In this document: piece by piece, positions 7,902 through 17,180 of the stretch
Position numbering within the stretch: the first letter of the stretch is position 1
How the letters are laid out: each line of letters starts with the position of its first letter
Source: Holophagaceae bacterium
Lineage (GTDB): Bacteria; Acidobacteriota; Holophagae; Holophagales; Holophagaceae
Direction of reading: 5' to 3'
NCBI GenBank assembly: GCA_016720465.1
Contig: JADKKO010000004.1
Location: 310,001 to 374,000 of the forward strand
DNA length: 64,000 nt
Translations under genes and position numbers: made by a program
The notes under the pieces: generated by a model
What the model was told of the DNA's origin: nothing
Seen by the model: only the letters and a program-made list of their open reading frames with translations
The model's database searches: none

Positions 7902-10900
7902 ATGAATCGAACCATATCCCGTTTGGGTTTGACTGGCTTGGCCCTCGTGGCCGGTGCGACAGTCATGTATGCCCAGGAAACGGGCACCCTGGTGGTGACC
8001 GTCAAGGATCAAGCAGGAAAGCCCGTAGAGGGCGCCACGCTCAGCGCCTCCAGCCCCACCCAGATCGGTGGCGCGCGCGTTGTTAAAACTGATGCGCAGG
8101 GCCGTGCGCGCTTCGGCCTCCTCTATCCCGGCGATTTCACGGTGCAGGTGAGCGCTAGCGGCTTCAATGCCGCCACCATGCGAAACCTCCGTGTGGGCAT
8201 TTCGAGCACCGCCACCGCCGAAGTGAAGCTGGCCCCCATCAGCCAGGTCGTCGTCGAAGTGGTCTCCTCCTCGGCCGCTGTGGACCCCGTCGCCGCCACC
8301 ACCGCGACCCGTCTGGGCCTCGATACCGTGGACAGCCTCCCCACAGCCCGTACCTACACCGATTACATCAAGCTGGTCCCCGGCGTCATCGCCTCGCCTG
8401 ATTCGGGTCGGGATCCCGTGGTGGCAGGCTCCGTCGGCCGCGACAACACGGGCGTCGGCGGCGCCAAGAACAACACCTACATCTTGGACGGCATGGACTC
8501 CACCGACCCCTACACCGGGAAGGCCGGCCAGAAATTCAACTCCGAGATCATCCAGGAGCAGGAAATCAAGACCGGCGGCATCACCGCTGAAGTGGCCGCC
8601 CGCGGCGGCGGTCTGGTCTCGAACGTGGTGACCAAGTCCGGATCCAATAACTGGTCTGGATCCCTGAACTACTACTTCCAGAACGCCAGCCTGAGATCCT
8701 CGAACAAACCTCACGTTAAAACCGTGGTGCGGGATTTCTCGACCTATGATGCGGCTTTCACCTTTGGCGGCCCCATCATCAAGGACCGCCTCTGGTTCTT
8801 CTCCTCGGTCCAGCTCATCAACCAAGAGACCAAAGGTGACTACAACCCAACCGCTGTCACCACCCCCACCGCCAAGAATACGAAGTCGGACACAGTGGCA
8901 TCCTTCTTCAAGTTGACCTGGGCGCCCACCGCCTCGGATCAGGTGGAGCTGTCCTACAATGGCGATCCCACCAAGGACAAGAGCGTGGGATCAGCCTCCA
9001 GCATCCCTTCCTTCGATTTCGACCGTGAAACGGGCGGATCGCGTTTTGCCATCAAGTATGACCGGGACTTCGGTTCAGTCTTCCACCTCACCGCCAAGGC
9101 CTACAAGACCGAGAACAAGACTGATATCACCCCTGCCAGCGCCGCCCGCAGGGTCGACCTAATCTTCCCGGATGATGGCGCCGCCTACGGCGTCCGAAGC
9201 GCGGATGAAGTTCCCAACTACGATAAACAATTCGGCGGCATCGGCTGGTACACCAACACCACCCGGTCCAAGGAAGGCTTTGATATCGACGGTAGCTGGC
9301 TCATGACCAACATGGCCGGTGAACATGCCTTCAAGGTCGGCATCTCCATGTTCACGGAAGGGCGCAAACAGAAGCTCAACAACGGCTACGGCGGCGATTA
9401 CGAGAACCTCGTCTTTGGCGCAGGCCACCATCCTACCCTGGGCGATGTGGAAAACGACTTCACCGGCGCTTCCTGGGCGGATGGCTATGCCCCGGATTCC
9501 GTCCTCGGACCCGGTTATGATGCCCACACCCTTCCCGCAGACCTGATGGCCTACCTCACCTCCCTGCCCGGCGCCGATGGCGCGGAGAAGGTCCGTAACA
9601 TTCCGATGATCACACCGGATCCCCTTGGACCCGCCGGTTCCTACCTCCAGTACCGGATCCAGGGCCTCCGCACAGGCACCGCCACCGTCAAGCGCAAGGC
9701 CCAGGAAGCCTTCCTCCAGGATGTCTGGTCCATCAATTCCCATTGGTCCACCACCCTGGGCGTCCGGTTCAACAAGGACAGCTACTACGCCGATGACGGC
9801 GCCAAGCTGCACACCACCGAGTTGAACGTCGCCCCGCGCGTCGCCATCACCTATACCCCGTCCGGCACCACCAAGCTCTTCGCGACCTACGGCCGGTACT
9901 TCGAGCCCATCAAGCTGGACATGGTCAACTTCGCCGGCTCCTTCGCCAACGCCCGCACCGAGCAGCTCTGGGTGGGCGGAAGCCTGAACCGCTGGGTGGA
10001 TGTTCGTCAGCGCGGCGGCCGGGAGACCGTCGACGCCATGATGGCCCCCACCCTCCAGAGCCCCTACACCGATGAAGCCCGCCTTGGCTTCGAAAAGGAC
10101 CTGGGCAAGGGCTGGGCCTTTGAAGCCACCTACACGCACCGCAAGGATATGCGGATCGTGGAAGATTTCGACATGCTCTACACCAATTCCGCGACGGTGC
10201 CCAATGCCGGTGGTCTCACGCCGGCTCGTCTTTCTGCGGTGCTAGGTAATACGCCCGCCTACTGGGAAGCCTACCTGCGCACCCTGGCCATTCCTTTGAG
10301 CCATTTCGGATTCACAGTGGCGCCTTCCAACGTGAACTACGTCCTCGCGAACCTTCCTGGCGGCCAGCGTGAATTCCACATCATCGACCTCACCCTCCGC
10401 CGCAACTTCACCAATGGGTGGCAGGGCATGTTCTCCACCACCTTCACCAATGCCAACGGCAACTCCCTGTCCAGCGGCGACGCGGACTTCCAGGGTGATT
10501 CGGTTCGTGTGGATCCCCGCACTCCCTGGATGAATGGCACCCTCATCGGCTCCATCGACCACCAGTTCAAGGGCTACCTGTCCTACACCATCCAGGACGG
10601 CACCTTCAAGGGCCTGAACTTCGGCGCCACGGGCGTCTACCTCAGCGGGCAGCACTACACCCGCGGTCTTGGCGCCTACGGCCGCATTCTCCAGGGACCC
10701 TTCATCAGCGATTTCGATCCGGCCCCCGGCACGCGCGTCGGCCCCGCCTACGCCAACCTCGACATGCGCGTCAAGTACGAGTGGAAGTTCGCGACCAAGT
10801 ACAAAGCTGAAGTCTTCGTTGATATCTTCAACTTGACTAACCGGCAGGCCACGACTGCCCTTGAAGAATCTTCCAATGGCGTCAGCGGCTACCGTTTCGG

Positions 10901-10961
10901 TGAGCCCATCGCTTGGCAGGCGCCTCGCCGCTTCTACCTCGGCGCGCGCATCAGCTTCTAG
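7902..10961 (+). CDS. TonB-dependent receptor, Oar-like with carboxypeptidase-regulatory domain
   Basis: 1019 residues from the ATG at 7902 (GAGGAG seven bases upstream). A signal peptide of about 24 residues ends at YAQ-E. It is followed by a carboxypeptidase-regulatory-like Ig fold (TLVVTVKDQAGKPVEGATLS, about 28-110), a plug domain (about 130-270, with NNTYILDGMDSTDPYTG) and a long beta-barrel ending in Phe (RFYLGARISF), as outer-membrane barrels do. This class is expanded in Acidobacteriota and Myxococcota. The substrate is unknown, though peptides or glycans are common for related SusC/Oar proteins. No partner lipoprotein lies next to it. It is transcribed alone and closed by a strong terminator. 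Confidence 0.93.
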   Translation: MNRTISRLGLTGLALVAGATVMYAQETGTLVVTVKDQAGKPVEGATLSASSPTQIGGARVVKTDAQGRARFGLLYPGDFTVQVSASGFNAATMRNLRVGISSTATAEVKLAPISQVVVEVVSSSAAVDPVAATTATRLGLDTVDSLPTARTYTDYIKLVPGVIASPDSGRDPVVAGSVGRDNTGVGGAKNNTYILDGMDSTDPYTGKAGQKFNSEIIQEQEIKTGGITAEVAARGGGLVSNVVTKSGSNNWSGSLNYYFQNASLRSSNKPHVKTVVRDFSTYDAAFTFGGPIIKDRLWFFSSVQLINQETKGDYNPTAVTTPTAKNTKSDTVASFFKLTWAPTASDQVELSYNGDPTKDKSVGSASSIPSFDFDRETGGSRFAIKYDRDFGSVFHLTAKAYKTENKTDITPASAARRVDLIFPDDGAAYGVRSADEVPNYDKQFGGIGWYTNTTRSKEGFDIDGSWLMTNMAGEHAFKVGISMFTEGRKQKLNNGYGGDYENLVFGAGHHPTLGDVENDFTGASWADGYAPDSVLGPGYDAHTLPADLMAYLTSLPGADGAEKVRNIPMITPDPLGPAGSYLQYRIQGLRTGTATVKRKAQEAFLQDVWSINSHWSTTLGVRFNKDSYYADDGAKLHTTELNVAPRVAITYTPSGTTKLFATYGRYFEPIKLDMVNFAGSFANARTEQLWVGGSLNRWVDVRQRGGRETVDAMMAPTLQSPYTDEARLGFEKDLGKGWAFEATYTHRKDMRIVEDFDMLYTNSATVPNAGGLTPARLSAVLGNTPAYWEAYLRTLAIPLSHFGFTVAPSNVNYVLANLPGGQREFHIIDLTLRRNFTNGWQGMFSTTFTNANGNSLSSGDADFQGDSVRVDPRTPWMNGTLIGSIDHQFKGYLSYTIQDGTFKGLNFGATGVYLSGQHYTRGLGAYGRILQGPFISDFDPAPGTRVGPAYANLDMRVKYEWKFATKYKAEVFVDIFNLTNRQATTALEESSNGVSGYRFGEPIAWQAPRRFYLGARISF

Positions 10962-10979
10962 AACGTTTGCAAGCGCACG

Positions 10980-11011
10980 AAAAAAGGGGGAGCTTCGGCT
11001 CCCCCTTTTTC
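10980..11011 (+). terminator. intrinsic terminator after the receptor gene
   Basis: AAAAAGGGGGAGC (10981-10993) and GCTCCCCCTTTTT (10998-11010) form a perfect stem around a TTCG loop, ending in a T run. The same hairpin can serve the convergent LytTR gene, which ends at 11028. Confidence 0.9.
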
Positions 11012-11027
11012 ATCCGCCTTGGCCAGC

Positions 11028-11759
11028 TCACAAGCCGAGCATTTCCTTCAACCGTGGCGTGACGCTGCGGCTGACTTCCAGGTCCTGCCCCTCGGCTACG
11101 CGGACGCTGGCACGGCCGCCTTCCAGGGGCTTGAGGCCCAGGACGGCTTCGGGGCGGAGCAGCAGGTGGCGCTGGATGCGCAAGAGGCCCGCGGCGGGGA
11201 AGGCAGCTTCCACTTCCGCCAGGCTGGTCCAGGTGGTGCGGTGGCGCTGGCCCGCGGCCACGGCGTAAACCACTTCCTCCTCCACCTCGAAGTGCGTGGT
11301 TTTGCGCAGATCCAGGAAGACCACGCCCTCGCCGGCCTTGACCGGGAACCGCGTGTTGCCAGGCAGGAGCTGTTGCAGTTCGCCGCCGCTGCGCCGGGGC
11401 ACGCGGCCTTCGCGCAGGCGGACCAGCGCGCGCTCCAGCCGGTCGGCGGCGATGGGTTTCAGGATGTAGTCGATGGCGGCGGTATCGAAGGCCCGCACGG
11501 CATGTTCGCTGTATGCGGTGACGAAGACCACGGGCAGCGGCACAGGGATTTCGGCGACCACTTCAAGTCCCGTGGCCCCCGGCATCTGGATATCCAGGAA
11601 CAGCGCGTCCAGCGCGGGCGCGGTCTTCAGCCACTCCAGCAGGGCCAGGCCATCCGGCAGTTCCGCCAGCACCTCGCATCCGGCTTCCTTGAGCAGCCTG
11701 GAAAGGCGCGACCGCGCCAATGGTTCATCGTCCGCCAAGGCGACCTTCAGCCCGTTCAT
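11028..11759 (-). CDS. LytTR-family response regulator
   Basis: 243 residues. The receiver domain (about 4-120) has acidic pair D10-D11, phospho-acceptor D56 (FLDIQMPG) and KPI near residue 103. A LytTR DNA-binding domain (about 140-240) carries the typical HRTTWTSLAEVEA and RIQRHLLLRPEAV stretches. The ATG overlaps the stop of the upstream kinase gene by four bases, so the two are co-translated and form one two-component system. The targets are not visible from the sequence. Confidence 0.93.
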   Translation of the reverse strand: MNGLKVALADDEPLARSRLSRLLKEAGCEVLAELPDGLALLEWLKTAPALDALFLDIQMPGATGLEVVAEIPVPLPVVFVTAYSEHAVRAFDTAAIDYILKPIAADRLERALVRLREGRVPRRSGGELQQLLPGNTRFPVKAGEGVVFLDLRKTTHFEVEEEVVYAVAAGQRHRTTWTSLAEVEAAFPAAGLLRIQRHLLLRPEAVLGLKPLEGGRASVRVAEGQDLEVSRSVTPRLKEMLGL

Positions 11760-12850
11760 TGAGATACCCCCAAAGCTTTTGCGTTCACACGGAACCCGGC
11801 GCGGGTGTAGCCACCCTCGGATTCCAGGAAAACCGAATTCATGCCGGGAAAATGGAGCTTCAAGCGCTCCGTCAAATTTTCAAGTCCCACGCCCTGGCGC
11901 CCCGGGCGTCCGGGTTTGGCTTCCATCTCGCCTTGGTTGTCCACGCGCACTTCCACTTCTCCGAGCACCAGCCGGGCCACGATGTACACGGTGGTGGTGC
12001 CCACCCGCTGGGACAGGCCGTGCTTGATGGCATTCTCCACGAGCGGCTGCAGCACCAGCGGCGGCACCATCAGGCCGTTCAGTTCGTCATCCCATTCCCA
12101 GATCACGTGCAGGCGGTCCCCGAGCCGGAGTTTTTCCACCGCCAGGAAGCGCTCCACCAACCGGGCCTCCTCCTTCAAGGGCACCCACTGGAGCCGCCCG
12201 TTGTCCAGCACCATGCGGTAGAGCTCCGCCAGGTCAAGCAAGCCCTGCTCGGCGGCGGCGGGATCCTGCCGCACCAGTTCCGCCAGTCCATTCAACGCGT
12301 TGAACAGCACATGCGGCGATAGTTGATGCTGGAGGGCCCGGTCCTGGGCGGATTTGGACTGGGCATCCGCCAGGCGCCGCTCTTCCTCCTGCACATCCCC
12401 CATGGCGATGAAATAGCCCACCAGGGTCATGAGGGGGATCAGCATCGCCGCGTTCCAGGCCGCGGCGGTCCAGAACGCCGATTGGCTCACCGGTTTGCTC
12501 ATCGCGATGACCGGAATATCCATTTCCACAAAGAGCAGCGCGGCGATGCTGTTGGCCAGCAGGGATTGGAATGCGCCGCGGAAGAGCCCCGCCCGGGGCC
12601 GCTCGTCGCCGGTGTAGCGCCAAGCCAGGGGCGCGATCCAGGCAAATCCGATGGAGACGAAGATGGGCACCAGCGCGGCGCCCACAAGCGTCACGGGGTG
12701 GTTCATCCCTTCTTTCCAAAAAATGAAAAACCGGATGAAGATGAAGGGGGTGGCGAAGGCGAGAATGGTCAGCCAGCCAAAAGACCGGCCCATTTTCGCC
12801 CACAGGATGGTTTCCAGGCCGCTCTTCCTCACAGCCGCCGCCCCATCCAC
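11756..12850 (-). CDS. LytS/YehU-type sensor histidine kinase
   Basis: 364 residues from a GTG at 12850 (AAGGGCG upstream; an ATG at residue 20, AKMGRSFG, is an alternative). The N-terminal half has four or more hydrophobic helices (about 25-170), without a large extracellular sensor. The catalytic part starts with the His_kinase motif ALQHQLSPHVLFNALNGLAE, where the His of SPH is the predicted phosphorylation site, followed by an ATPase domain with ENAIKHGL and GVGLENLTERL. It is paired with the overlapping LytTR regulator. The signal is unknown. Confidence 0.9.
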   Translation of the reverse strand: MDGAAAVRKSGLETILWAKMGRSFGWLTILAFATPFIFIRFFIFWKEGMNHPVTLVGAALVPIFVSIGFAWIAPLAWRYTGDERPRAGLFRGAFQSLLANSIAALLFVEMDIPVIAMSKPVSQSAFWTAAAWNAAMLIPLMTLVGYFIAMGDVQEEERRLADAQSKSAQDRALQHQLSPHVLFNALNGLAELVRQDPAAAEQGLLDLAELYRMVLDNGRLQWVPLKEEARLVERFLAVEKLRLGDRLHVIWEWDDELNGLMVPPLVLQPLVENAIKHGLSQRVGTTTVYIVARLVLGEVEVRVDNQGEMEAKPGRPGRQGVGLENLTERLKLHFPGMNSVFLESEGGYTRAGFRVNAKALGVSQ

Positions 12851-12984
12851 CGCCCTTGGTCCTGCATCCGTTCCCCGCTGGAAATCCAGACTTCACCATA
12901 CCCAAGGGGGAACACAACTGGCGCCTCCGCCGCTCAATGGATCTGGCGGCCCGCCCATCGGCGATAATGGGCTCTGGAGCGGCC

Positions 12985-13344
12985 ATGACTTTTTTCAATC
13001 GACTCTTTGGACCCAAGCAAGCACCTGCCCTGGAACCGGACTTCGATGCCTCCGTGGCCCAACGCCTGGCGGCCGCGGGCAAGGATCCCAACCGGGTGGA
13101 GGCCACCCCGGCCGAATTGCTTGAGATGCCGCAAAAGCCAACCTTGGCGGACTTCAAGGGGATGGTGCGCCTGGAGCTGACCCTGGACGAGGCCGGCAAG
13201 GTGGTAGCAGTGCAGATGGATGGTGCGCCCTTCGTCCACGTCTCGGCCCTGGAGACCTGGGCGGAGCGGTGGACCTTCAGCCCTGCGAAGATGGAGGGCA
13301 AGGCCCATCCCTGCCGGATGGTTTTCGAAGTGACCTGGTCCTGA
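12985..13344 (+). CDS. small TonB-C-like domain protein
   Basis: 119 residues from the ATG at 12985 (GGAG six bases upstream). A longer in-frame extension to 12856 overlaps the start of the divergent kinase gene and is unlikely. The C-terminal half (VRLELTLDEAGKVVAVQMDG, then WTFSPAKMEGKAHPCRMVFE) resembles the TonB C-terminal fold, in which W-x-F-x-P-A and a final beta strand are typical. There is no membrane anchor or Pro-rich spacer, so it cannot work as a normal TonB. The next gene starts nine bases after its stop. Confidence 0.65.
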   Translation: MTFFNRLFGPKQAPALEPDFDASVAQRLAAAGKDPNRVEATPAELLEMPQKPTLADFKGMVRLELTLDEAGKVVAVQMDGAPFVHVSALETWAERWTFSPAKMEGKAHPCRMVFEVTWS

Positions 13345-13352
13345 GGGCTCCC

Positions 13353-13892
13353 ATGAAACGATTCCTGTTCCCACTCGCCGCCGTGTCTTTGGTCGCCGCG
13401 CCGCCTCCCGAAAGGAAGAAATCCATGTCCCTGTTTGAATTGACCGTCCACACCCTGGATGGCAAACCCGAGTCCCTGGCGAAGTTCAAAGGCAAGGCCG
13501 TCCTGGCGGTGAATGTTGCCTCTGAATGCGGTTACACCCCTCAATACGAAGGCCTGCAAAAGCTGTTTGCCGAGTACAAGGATCGGGGGCTGGTGGTGCT
13601 GGGCTTCCCCTGCAACCAGTTCGGCGGCCAGGAACCTGGCAGCGCCGCGCAGATCCAGGCCTTCTGCTCGACCAAATTCCATGTGAGCTTTCCCCTGTTC
13701 GAGAAGCTCGATGTGAAGGGCCCGAATCAGGCGCCCATCTACGCCTTCCTGACCGCCAAGCACGGCGAACCCGCCTGGAATTTCCATAAATACCTCGTCG
13801 GGAAAGATGGCCAGGTCATCGCCGCCTTCAAAAGCGGTGTGGCGCCGGATAGCACCGAACTGCGCGGTGCCATCGAGGCCGCACTGAAATAG
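13353..13892 (+). CDS. glutathione peroxidase family protein, exported
   Basis: 179 residues with an N-terminal hydrophobic segment (MKRFLFPLAAVSLVAAPPP) that looks like a signal peptide. An ATG at residue 25 (MSLFELTV) would give the usual cytoplasmic length of about 155. The thioredoxin-like fold shows the peroxidatic site NVASECGYTPQY with Cys rather than selenocysteine, then GFPCNQFGGQEPG and WNFHKYLV (Gln and Trp of the catalytic tetrad). Members reduce hydroperoxides, usually with thioredoxin when Cys-based. The gene follows the TonB-C-like gene closely. Confidence 0.92.
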   Translation: MKRFLFPLAAVSLVAAPPPERKKSMSLFELTVHTLDGKPESLAKFKGKAVLAVNVASECGYTPQYEGLQKLFAEYKDRGLVVLGFPCNQFGGQEPGSAAQIQAFCSTKFHVSFPLFEKLDVKGPNQAPIYAFLTAKHGEPAWNFHKYLVGKDGQVIAAFKSGVAPDSTELRGAIEAALK

Positions 13893-13941
13893 ATCGGCAT
13901 GGCTCCTGCTTTTTGGGATTGGACCTTCTTCGGGGAAGAAC

Positions 13942-14571
13942 ATGAAACTGCGCTGGATCGCCCTTGGCCTTGCCGTACCCTTGCTCGCCCAAAGCCCTGA
14001 ACCGGGCTTGCGGGACGCTTCACCCTGGAGCCTCGGCTTCGGCCTCCACATGGGTTTCCCTTCAGGCGAGCTGGCCAAGGCGGTGAATAACCACACGGGC
14101 TACGGCATCGCGGTGCATTTTCCCATCCACGTCGGCGGCGGCCTGGTTCTGAGGCCCCAACTCGAGGGCACCGGCTACCGCGTCACCCGCTACGACACCC
14201 TGGCCTGGCTGTTCAACTACGATGACCGAGAGGTGCTGCGCACCTATCGGGCCGGTGTGGATATGTTGATCCACTTCACAGGCAACCCACACAAGACCGG
14301 CCCGTATCTCATCGGCGGCGTCGCCATGCAGAATTCCTCCTACGATTGGCTCGAGCAGAACGCCGAGGGGGACAGCATCACCACGGCAACGCGCCTCTCC
14401 ATGTGGGGTCCAGCCTGGACCGTGGGGGCCGGAATGCAGGTCAGCCCGCATGTCGCCGCGGAACTGCGCTACTACCGCTTCGATTATCAAGAACCTGGGA
14501 CCCTACTGAATTCCGTGGCCACCAAGCAGTCCGGCCAAAGCATCTTGATGGGGCTTGTGGTCCGGTATTGA
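13942..14571 (+). CDS. outer-membrane beta-barrel protein
   Basis: 209 residues with a signal peptide (MKLRWIALGLAVPLLAQS). The mature part has alternating hydrophobic strands and Gly/aromatic turns, for example LGFGLHMGFPSGELAKAV and AAELRYYRFDY, and ends with GLVVRY, consistent with an eight-stranded OmpA/OmpW-like barrel. RBS-like GGGGAAG precedes the start. It lies 50 bases after the peroxidase gene on the same strand. No transport function can be assigned. Confidence 0.75.
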   Translation: MKLRWIALGLAVPLLAQSPEPGLRDASPWSLGFGLHMGFPSGELAKAVNNHTGYGIAVHFPIHVGGGLVLRPQLEGTGYRVTRYDTLAWLFNYDDREVLRTYRAGVDMLIHFTGNPHKTGPYLIGGVAMQNSSYDWLEQNAEGDSITTATRLSMWGPAWTVGAGMQVSPHVAAELRYYRFDYQEPGTLLNSVATKQSGQSILMGLVVRY

Positions 14572-14866
14572 TCCCCAACCCGGGGACGATCTCCACTCGG
14601 GGATTATCCCGGGGATTATTTGGATCCGGCGCGCGCCCCCGCGGTGGTGGCCCGGCCGGAGGTCCCTTGATGGTGGCTGGCGCCTGGCCTGTTGAAAGCT
14701 ACAACGCCAGCAACTTCAAGGGTTGCAAAACACTTTTCCGGCCAGGTTCAACCTTTTGCCAATCCTTCGCTTCAAACCTGCTTGCAAACTGGCACGGCCA
14801 GTGACTCTATCCATCAAGCAATCCAACCACCCCGCCGCCCAGCCGGCCACCCCAAGGAGAACCACC

Positions 14867-15211
14867 ATGAGTTTCACGGCCAAACGCCTGGCCATGATCG
14901 TGGCCGCCACCTTCATCGGCGCGGCTGCGCTCCCGGCCCAGGAAACCGCCACTCCCAAGCGCGAGGCCCAGGTTGAACGCCGGGCGGACCGTCAGCAGAA
15001 ACGGATCGCCAAGGGGGTGAAAACTGGCCAATTGACGCCCAGGGAAGCGGCCCATTTGGAAAAGCGGGAAGCCAAGCTCGGCAGGGATATCGCCAGGGCC
15101 GAAGCTGATGGCAAGATCACCAAAAAAGAACAGGCGAAGCTGAACGCGGAGGAGAACAGAGACTCCCGCAAGGTGTTCCGCAAGAAGCACAACGCGCGCA
15201 CCCAGAACTAG
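14867..15211 (+). CDS. small exported basic helical protein
   Basis: 114 residues starting at 14867 with AAGGAGA seven bases upstream. A signal peptide (residues 5-24, ending LPAQ-E) is followed by a highly charged, Lys/Arg/Glu/Ala-rich helical region with two related segments (KTGQLTPREAAHLEKREAKL and ADGKITKKEQAKLNAEENRD), each resembling a short helix-turn-helix with a G-x-(L/I)-T turn. Both are similar to repeats seen in small periplasmic proteins of unknown function. The about 295 bases upstream hold no gene. Confidence 0.7.
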   Translation: MSFTAKRLAMIVAATFIGAAALPAQETATPKREAQVERRADRQQKRIAKGVKTGQLTPREAAHLEKREAKLGRDIARAEADGKITKKEQAKLNAEENRDSRKVFRKKHNARTQN

Positions 15212-15254
15212 CTCCGCAGCGAAACGCGGGAGGTCACCCCCCTTCCTCCCGCCC

Positions 15255-15289
15255 GGGCGGGGCAGCGCGGCCGCTTCCCCGCCCTTTTT
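15255..15289 (+). terminator. intrinsic terminator
   Basis: GGGCGGGG (15255-15262) pairs with CCCCGCCC (15277-15284) around a 14-base loop and is followed by TTTTT (15285-15289). It ends the transcript of the small basic protein gene. Confidence 0.75.
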
Positions 15290-15316
15290 CTATTTCCATT
15301 TCATCCAGGAGGTCCC

Positions 15317-15397
15317 ATGCGATCCCTTCTGCTCTTGGCTTTCGCCGCGCTCGCGGCGCCCTCCCTGTCCGCCCACGGCTGGCGCCATCAAGGGTGA
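15317..15397 (+). CDS. 26-codon ORF: signal peptide with strong ribosome site, then stop
   Basis: ATG at 15317 follows AGGAGG six bases upstream. The reading frame encodes 26 residues beginning MRSLLLLAFAALAAPSLSAH, a complete Sec signal peptide with an ASLSA-like cleavage site, and then stops at TGA. It may be the 5' remnant of a lost exported protein, a very short secreted peptide, or the result of a frameshift. The 30 bases to the convergent phosphatase stop are too short to hold the rest. Confidence 0.5.
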   Translation: MRSLLLLAFAALAAPSLSAHGWRHQG

Positions 15398-15428
15398 AGC
15401 AGCTGCGGCCTCGGCACGGGCGGGAAGG

Positions 15429-17084
15429 CTATGGCTTTCTGCCTTCGTCCAGCGCCAGCACCCTGCCGTCCAGCTTCTCCGAAGGCGTGATGCCCAGGGC
15501 ATGGGCCAGAGTCGGCGCGATATCCACCGTCCGCACGGGCTCCATGACCGCCTTCGGCTTCCACGGTCCCATGAAGATGATCGGGACGCGCCGGTCATAG
15601 TCCCAGGGACTGCCATGGTTGGCCACCCAGGTGGGGTCATGGAAGATCGCCAATGGCTTGAAGGCCACCAGCACATCGCCGCTGCGGCCCGCCATGAAAC
15701 TGTGTTTGAGGCGCGCCAGAAGGCTTGAATGCCGCGGATTGCCAAGTTCCGGTTCCCGGAACTGTTCCAGGGCTTCGGAGGTGGCGGATTCGGCCACTTC
15801 CGGCTGGGTCTTCAACTGCGCCTGGAGGGCCTCCAGCACCTGGGTCCGCGCCAACCCAGCGGACCTGATGGCCGCGTCGTCCAGATAGATCTGGTTCGGA
15901 ACGCTGGAGACCCGCACCAGGTCCGCTCCAGCTTTCAGCCGCTCCCGCAGGGCCGCATTGAGCCTGACGTACCAGGCCCGCGGTTCCGGAAGCCGTTCGG
16001 CGGGCAGGCCATCATCTTTCAACCCTTCCGGCAGATCCATCCCTCCGTGGTCCGAACTGAGCACCACCCAGGTGTCCGGGATCCGGTGGCGGAGCCAGGC
16101 GAGGAACTTGCCGAGATCGCGATCCAGCCGATGGATCTGATCCCACATTTCCACGCCGCCGGTGCCATAGCTATGCCCGATGTAATCCGTCGCAGAAAGG
16201 CTCAGGGTGAATAGATCCGTGCCAGGTCCGCGCCCTACCTGCTCCCGTTCCACGAGGACCCTCGCGGCTTCAAGCGTCACCTGGTCGAAAAAAGGCGATC
16301 GCCGGAAGCGTCCGGCGAAGCCCTTGTCCAGGGGCATCCCAATGCCCTGGACCAGCCTGGGAAGGCCGTTGCGCACGACCACTCCCCCCGGCAGCGTCCA
16401 CGCGGCGGTGCGGGCGCCGCCATGCCAGGGCCCGACGGCAGTCCAGGTCCAATCATCGAGGATGAACCGCTCCTGAAGGCTGGCGTTGAAAGAGACGAGC
16501 CATTGGGGCTGCTTTTCCGCATAGGCCGTCGAGGTGTTGAACCCCGTCGTGCCTTCGAACCAGAACACGCCGTTGGGGTTGCGGCCCGCCATCAGCACCG
16601 CTCCGCGATCCTTCCCGGAAAGGGAAAACGTCCGGCTGCCCTTCACCTGGGTTTGAAGCCAGTCCCCGAGGCTGGTGCCGATGAACCGGGACGGGGAAGC
16701 CCCGGCCTTTTCAAGCTGGCCGATGGGGTGGACTTTTTCGTCCTGGACGCAATAGACCGTACGGCCCAAACCTCGGTCGTACCAATGGTTCTCAATGATC
16801 CCGGTGTGCCCAGGGAAACGCCCGCTCAGGAGCACCGAATGGCCTGGCCCCGTCTCCGTAAAAGCATGGTCGTGGTAGGCCTCCGTGAAGACCACACCCT
16901 GCTTTTTCAGCAGGCCCAGGCCTCCCGGCAGCCCATTGACATGGCGCTGGAACAGGTCGGCGCTGAATTGATCCACGCTGATGACGAGCAGGAGCTTGGG
17001 GCGACGGGCCGCCTTTGGCGCCGCCGGGGCGAAGGTCGCCGCGGCCAGCGCGCAAGCCAACATCAGGCGGGACGGTCTCGGCAT
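15429..17084 (-). CDS. PafA-like alkaline phosphatase / phosphodiesterase
   Basis: 551 residues from the ATG at 17084 (GGAAGGTGAGG upstream); the frame stays open further upstream without a good start. A signal peptide (about 1-22) is followed by an alkaline-phosphatase-superfamily domain. Visible landmarks are metal ligand D38 (ISVDQFSAD), nucleophile Thr78 in FTETGPGHS, ATDYIGHSYG, SSDHGGMDLP and NHGSPWDYD with the final metal-binding His. The arrangement matches PafA-type periplasmic phosphomonoesterases with two zinc ions, though related enzymes act on diesters. It probably releases phosphate from organic phosphates in the periplasm. It is transcribed divergently from the ribonuclease gene. 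Confidence 0.9.
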   Translation of the reverse strand: MPRPSRLMLACALAAATFAPAAPKAARRPKLLLVISVDQFSADLFQRHVNGLPGGLGLLKKQGVVFTEAYHDHAFTETGPGHSVLLSGRFPGHTGIIENHWYDRGLGRTVYCVQDEKVHPIGQLEKAGASPSRFIGTSLGDWLQTQVKGSRTFSLSGKDRGAVLMAGRNPNGVFWFEGTTGFNTSTAYAEKQPQWLVSFNASLQERFILDDWTWTAVGPWHGGARTAAWTLPGGVVVRNGLPRLVQGIGMPLDKGFAGRFRRSPFFDQVTLEAARVLVEREQVGRGPGTDLFTLSLSATDYIGHSYGTGGVEMWDQIHRLDRDLGKFLAWLRHRIPDTWVVLSSDHGGMDLPEGLKDDGLPAERLPEPRAWYVRLNAALRERLKAGADLVRVSSVPNQIYLDDAAIRSAGLARTQVLEALQAQLKTQPEVAESATSEALEQFREPELGNPRHSSLLARLKHSFMAGRSGDVLVAFKPLAIFHDPTWVANHGSPWDYDRRVPIIFMGPWKPKAVMEPVRTVDIAPTLAHALGITPSEKLDGRVLALDEGRKP

Positions 17085-17180
17085 GGGCACCTCACCTTCC
17101 AGGATGCCCCGGTCGGCAAGGCTTGGGAAATCTCCTTCCGGTGAAATCGGTGCACACTTGAAGGAGGTCCCGGAGGCGCC

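Noticed and set aside
12234..14096. Long minus-strand open frame of 620 codons
   Set aside because: It runs across the LytS gene, the TonB-C-like gene and the peroxidase gene, all of which have clear family matches and ribosome sites. The translated sequence shows no family motif and is an effect of high GC.
14790..14804. Second sigma-54 promoter upstream of the small basic protein
   Set aside because: TGGCACGGCCAGTGA keeps the GG but has GA instead of GC at -12, so it does not meet the core requirement.
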